Shown piece after piece: positions 61,113-64,000 of a stretch of DNA of 64,000 bases (its first letter is position 1; each line of letters begins with the position of its first letter). The notes beneath the pieces are model-generated. The model was not told the origin of the DNA and did not search any database. It saw nothing but the letters and a program-made list of their open reading frames with translations. Source of the DNA: Xenophilus sp. AP218F. Lineage in GTDB: Bacteria > Pseudomonadota > Gammaproteobacteria > Burkholderiales > Chromobacteriaceae. Made by a program: the position numbers and the translations under genes. Location: contig NJIE01000022.1 of NCBI GenBank assembly GCA_002213445.1, forward strand, positions 186,001 to 250,000. The letters are read 5' to 3'.

Positions 61113-61542
61113 CGCCGTACACCCTGTCCGCTTCCTTGATGAAGGCATCCACCAGCGTGCCGGAAATATGGCCGAACACCGGTCCGATCAGCTTTTCCAG
61201 GATCTTGCTGGAAAACTCGTAGCGCAGGGAGAACTCGATGCGGCACCCGATGTCGCCCAGCGGCTTGAAATGCCAACGCCCTTCCAGACAGTCGAACGGG
61301 CCTTCCACCAGCTCCATGGCGATCGACTCGCCCGGCACGTTGCGGTTGCGAGTGGTGAAATGCTGTCGCACCTTGAGGTAATCGATGTGCAGGCTGGCCA
61401 GCACCTGATCGCCCTCGCGCGACAACACTTCCGCCTTGCTGCACCAGGGCAGGAAGCGGCTGTAATGATCTACATCGTCCACCAGCGCATACATTTGCGC
61501 CGGCGTATGCGCTACCAGAACGCTTTTTTCAACAAGCTGCAT
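61105..61542 (-). CDS. ratA: RatA family protein (START-like, ubiquinone-binding)
   Basis: The 145-residue START-domain protein has PAQMYALVDDVDHYSRFLPWCSKAEVL and FKPLGDIGCRIEFSLRYEFSSKILEKLIGPVF. RatA is related to coenzyme Q-binding proteins and was first described as a toxin of ribosome association; which role applies here is unknown. The ATG at 61542 is used; a TTG at 61584 would add 14 residues. It is divergent from smpB. Confidence 0.92.
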   Translation of the reverse strand: MQLVEKSVLVAHTPAQMYALVDDVDHYSRFLPWCSKAEVLSREGDQVLASLHIDYLKVRQHFTTRNRNVPGESIAMELVEGPFDCLEGRWHFKPLGDIGCRIEFSLRYEFSSKILEKLIGPVFGHISGTLVDAFIKEADRVYGDD

Positions 61543-61664
61543 CGCAAAGAAATCGCCGGGCGAAGCCGGCTTTGAGGCGGTCAATCAAGCCGCAAGTGTA
61601 ACAAAAGCCGGCGGCACTGTCGCATAGCCCGCCAGACCGCCCAAGCCGCTGAATTTGCATGACT

Positions 61665-61692
61665 TTGGTTAAGCGCCGGCTTCTGGTAGAAT
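61665..61692 (+). promoter_or_regulatory. Possible smpB promoter
   Basis: TAGAAT (61687-61692) as -10 lies 16 bases after TTGGTT (61665-61670). It is placed 30 bases before the smpB start in the divergent gap to ratA. Confidence 0.45.
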
Positions 61693-61721
61693 GGCGGATT
61701 CACTTAAGCATGCACAGCCCC

Positions 61722-62177
61722 ATGAGCATCATCCAGAATCGCAAGGCCTTCCACGACTACTTCATCGAGGAAAAACTCGAGGCCGGGCTGGTGCTGGAAG
61801 GGTGGGAAGTCAAGGCCATCCGCGCCGGTCGCGTTCAGCTGAAGGAAAGCTATATCGACTGGAAAAACGGCGCTTTCTGGCTGATCGGCTGCCACATCAC
61901 TCCGCTCCAGACCGCCTCCACCCACATCAAGGCCGACCCGGTGCGCGCGCGCAAACTGCTGATGTCGCAAGCGGAAATCAACCGCTTCATCGGCAAGGTG
62001 GAACGCTCCGGCTACACCATGATGGCGCTGGACCTGCACTACACCCGCGGCAACATCAAGGCGGAAGTGGGCCTTGCCAAGGGCAAGAAGCTGCACGACA
62101 AGCGCGATACCGAAAAAGACCGCGAATGGCAGCGCGAGAAGCAACGCTTCATGAAAAACCAGCGCGGGGCGGCATGA
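61722..62177 (+). CDS. smpB: SsrA-binding protein SmpB
   Basis: SmpB is the tmRNA partner in trans-translation. The 151-residue basic protein starts [41 protein letters not shown] and has the lysine-rich C-terminal tail [28 protein letters not shown]. The ATG at 61722 fits the family; an ATG four codons earlier (61710) is possible. Its stop overlaps the next start by four bases. Confidence 0.97.
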   Translation: MSIIQNRKAFHDYFIEEKLEAGLVLEGWEVKAIRAGRVQLKESYIDWKNGAFWLIGCHITPLQTASTHIKADPVRARKLLMSQAEINRFIGKVERSGYTMMALDLHYTRGNIKAEVGLAKGKKLHDKRDTEKDREWQREKQRFMKNQRGAA

Positions 62178-62527
62178 AGCGCAGCGTCCTCACGCCCATC
62201 GTCCTGATCTGCCTGGGCGCCGTCTGGTTCCTGAAAAGCACCGGCCTGCTGCCCAACACCACCACCCTGCTCGCCCTGCTGCTCATCGCCGCGGGCGTGT
62301 TGCTATTCATCAGCGACGGATTCAACAAATCCACCCTGGTCAGCAGTCCGATGCTGGTTTACAGCGGCATCGCCGTCTACCTCAACGACACCCTGCTGAT
62401 CCGCATCAGCCACCTGGCGTCCTTCGGCATGATGCTGCTCGGCGCGCTGATGCTGCTGGCGCGCCTGCCGCGCGTGCCGGAACGCAGCCCGACGTGGCCC
62501 CGACGCCACGGGCGGGAGCAAGATTGA
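62174..62527 (+). CDS. Small membrane protein with four predicted helices
   Basis: The 117-residue protein has four hydrophobic segments (about 7-20, 29-48, 57-70 and 78-98) and a basic C-terminal tail. It looks like the transmembrane part of LiaF/DUF5668-type proteins, but this is uncertain and no function is known. It is translationally coupled to smpB (ATGA overlap) and is followed by guaA after about 95 bases. Confidence 0.6.
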   Translation: MKRSVLTPIVLICLGAVWFLKSTGLLPNTTTLLALLLIAAGVLLFISDGFNKSTLVSSPMLVYSGIAVYLNDTLLIRISHLASFGMMLLGALMLLARLPRVPERSPTWPRRHGREQD

Positions 62528-62621
62528 CGATTTCCAAGAGCCGGCGGCGGCGCGAGTTTGCCGTCGGCGACAAGCATTGACGATAATGGCCTCAGGCCAG
62601 CATTACATTCCAAGGATAGGC

Positions 62622-64000
62622 ATGGACAAGATCCTCATTCTCGATTTCGGCTCGCAAGTCACCCAGCTGATCGCCCGCCGCGTACGCGAAGCTCACGTTT
62701 ACTGTGAGCTTCATTCTTTCGACATGCCCATCGAAGAGATCAAGGCCTTCAATCCCAAGGCCATCATCCTGTCCGGCGGCCCCAACTCGGTGTACGAATC
62801 CGACTACCAGGCCGACCCCAAGCTGTTCGAGCTGGGGGTGCCGGTGCTGGGCATCTGCTACGGCATGCAGTTCATGGCGCAAACCTTCGGCGGCAAGGTC
62901 GAGGGCGGCGACAAGCGCGAGTTCGGCTACGCCCAGATCAAGGCCCGCCACCACTCCAAGCTGCTGGAGGGCCTGCAAGATCAGGTTGACGACGCCGGCA
63001 ACGGCTATCTCGACGTCTGGATGAGCCACGGCGACAAGGTCACTCAGCTTCCGCCCGGCTTCCAGGTCATCGCCGAAACCCCGTCCTGCCCGTTCGCCGC
63101 CATGGCCGACGAAAGCCGCGGCATGTACGGCGTGCAGTTCCACCCTGAAGTGACACACACCAAGCGCGGCACCGAAATGATCCACCGCTTCGTGCTGCAC
63201 ATCGCCGGCTGCAAACCCAGCTGGACCATGCCCAACTACATCGACGAAGCCGTGAAGAAGATCCGCGAGCAAGTCGGCGACGAAGAAGTCATCCTCGGCC
63301 TGTCCGGCGGCGTAGACTCTTCCGTGGCCGCCGCGCTGATCCACCGCGCCATCGGCAACCAGCTGACCTGCGTCTTCGTCGACCACGGCCTCTTGCGCCT
63401 GAACGAAGGCAAGATGGTGATGGAAATGTTCGCCCAGAACCTGGGCGTCAAAGTGGTGCATGTCCAAGCCGAAGCCGACTTCATGGCCAAGCTGGCCGGC
63501 GAAACCGACCCGGAAAAGAAACGCAAGATCATCGGCGCGGAATTCATCGAAGTCTTCGATCGCGAATCGGGCAAGCTCTCCAACGCCAAGTGGCTGGCCC
63601 AGGGCACCATCTACCCGGACGTGATCGAATCGGCCGGCGCCAAGACCAAGAAGGCGCACACCATCAAGAGCCACCACAATGTGGGCGGCCTGCCGGAAGA
63701 CATGAACCTCAAGTTGCTGGAGCCGCTGCGCGAGCTGTTCAAGGACGAAGTGCGCCAGCTGGGCGTGGCGCTCGGCCTGCCGCACGACATGGTGTACCGC
63801 CACCCCTTCCCGGGTCCGGGCCTGGGCGTGCGCATCCTCGGCGAAGTGAAGAAGGAATACGCCGACCTCTTGCGCCAGGCCGACGCCATCTTCATCGAAG
63901 AACTGCGCAACACCGTGGACGAGAAAACCGGCAAGAACTGGTACGAACTGACCAGCCAGGCCTTCGCCGTCTTCCTGCCGGTGAAGTCCGTCGGCGTGAT
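62622..64000 (+). CDS. guaA: GMP synthase (glutamine-hydrolysing), 3' end cut by window
   Basis: GuaA converts XMP to GMP using glutamine ammonia. The frame remains open at the window end (about 459 codons of the usual 520). The N-terminal glutaminase has Cys79 in GICYGMQ and His174/Glu176 in FHPEVTHT. The ATP-pyrophosphatase PP-loop GLSGGVDSS is at 226-234, and the later [12 protein letters not shown] and [13 protein letters not shown] blocks are present. AAGGATAGGC precedes the ATG. Confidence 0.97.
   Translation, partial: MDKILILDFGSQVTQLIARRVREAHVYCELHSFDMPIEEIKAFNPKAIILSGGPNSVYESDYQADPKLFELGVPVLGICYGMQFMAQTFGGKVEGGDKREFGYAQIKARHHSKLLEGLQDQVDDAGNGYLDVWMSHGDKVTQLPPGFQVIAETPSCPFAAMADESRGMYGVQFHPEVTHTKRGTEMIHRFVLHIAGCKPSWTMPNYIDEAVKKIREQVGDEEVILGLSGGVDSSVAAALIHRAIGNQLTCVFVDHGLLRLNEGKMVMEMFAQNLGVKVVHVQAEADFMAKLAGETDPEKKRKIIGAEFIEVFDRESGKLSNAKWLAQGTIYPDVIESAGAKTKKAHTIKSHHNVGGLPEDMNLKLLEPLRELFKDEVRQLGVALGLPHDMVYRHPFPGPGLGVRILGEVKKEYADLLRQADAIFIEELRNTVDEKTGKNWYELTSQAFAVFLPVKSVGV

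Overview
The window is high-GC DNA with the gene order of a motile betaproteobacterium of the Neisseriales, most likely Chromobacterium or a close relative. Three things point there: a neisserial-type trimeric porin, the runs yceD-rpmF-plsX-fabHDG-acpP-fabF, pyrG-kdsA-eno-ftsB and tsaB-rimI-udg, and a flagellar-type chemotaxis set that includes CheZ. The genus is an inference. I see no prophage, insertion sequence, CRISPR array, tRNA or rRNA. Nearly all of the window reads as chromosomal backbone.

Layout. 1-6 kb: the tail of an EAL protein, an MFS exporter divergent from a LysR regulator, an SDR downstream of tyrA, a DUF4936-like protein and an SLC1-type symporter. 6-16 kb: pabC-pabB and the fatty-acid/phospholipid operon on the minus strand, then maf and a SAM methylase on plus. 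16-24 kb: pncB, a DUF2520-type protein, a LemA/GIDE pair, a strong small-RNA candidate, the porin, a TetR regulator and an orphan oligopeptide-type binding protein. 24-34 kb: a PAS-GGDEF-EAL protein, gcvT-gcvH-gcvP behind a tandem glycine riboswitch, an amino-acid antiporter and gluQRS. 34-52 kb: ferredoxin, then a large chemotaxis locus of two back-to-back arms. 52-64 kb: tsaB-rimI-udg, rpmB-rpmG, pyrG-kdsA-eno-ftsB, a diguanylate cyclase, ratA-rnfH, smpB and the start of guaA.

The chemotaxis locus is the main accessory-like region. Its minus arm reads histidine kinase - STAS - SpoIIE-type phosphatase - CheY-like - CheA - CheW - PAS-MCP - CheR - CheB - CheD. Its plus arm reads CheV - CheV - CheY - CheZ - CheA - EAL/HDOD. 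So there are two CheA kinases and two CheY-type regulators but one CheR/CheB/CheD set, with a partner-switch pair (STAS plus PP2C phosphatase) and a FlrB-like kinase inserted at the head. No matching anti-sigma kinase or FlrC-type regulator is visible. This combination, three FGLF motifs in the minus-arm CheA linker, and the small-RNA candidate at 19.86-19.95 kb are the best candidates for something undescribed. The rest is well-known core biology with a few odd details: PabB without the usual Lys, hairpin terminators inside the fab and gcv operons, and an EF-hand in a GIDE protein.

All gene calls come from reading the protein sequence and motifs by eye. No database search was run.
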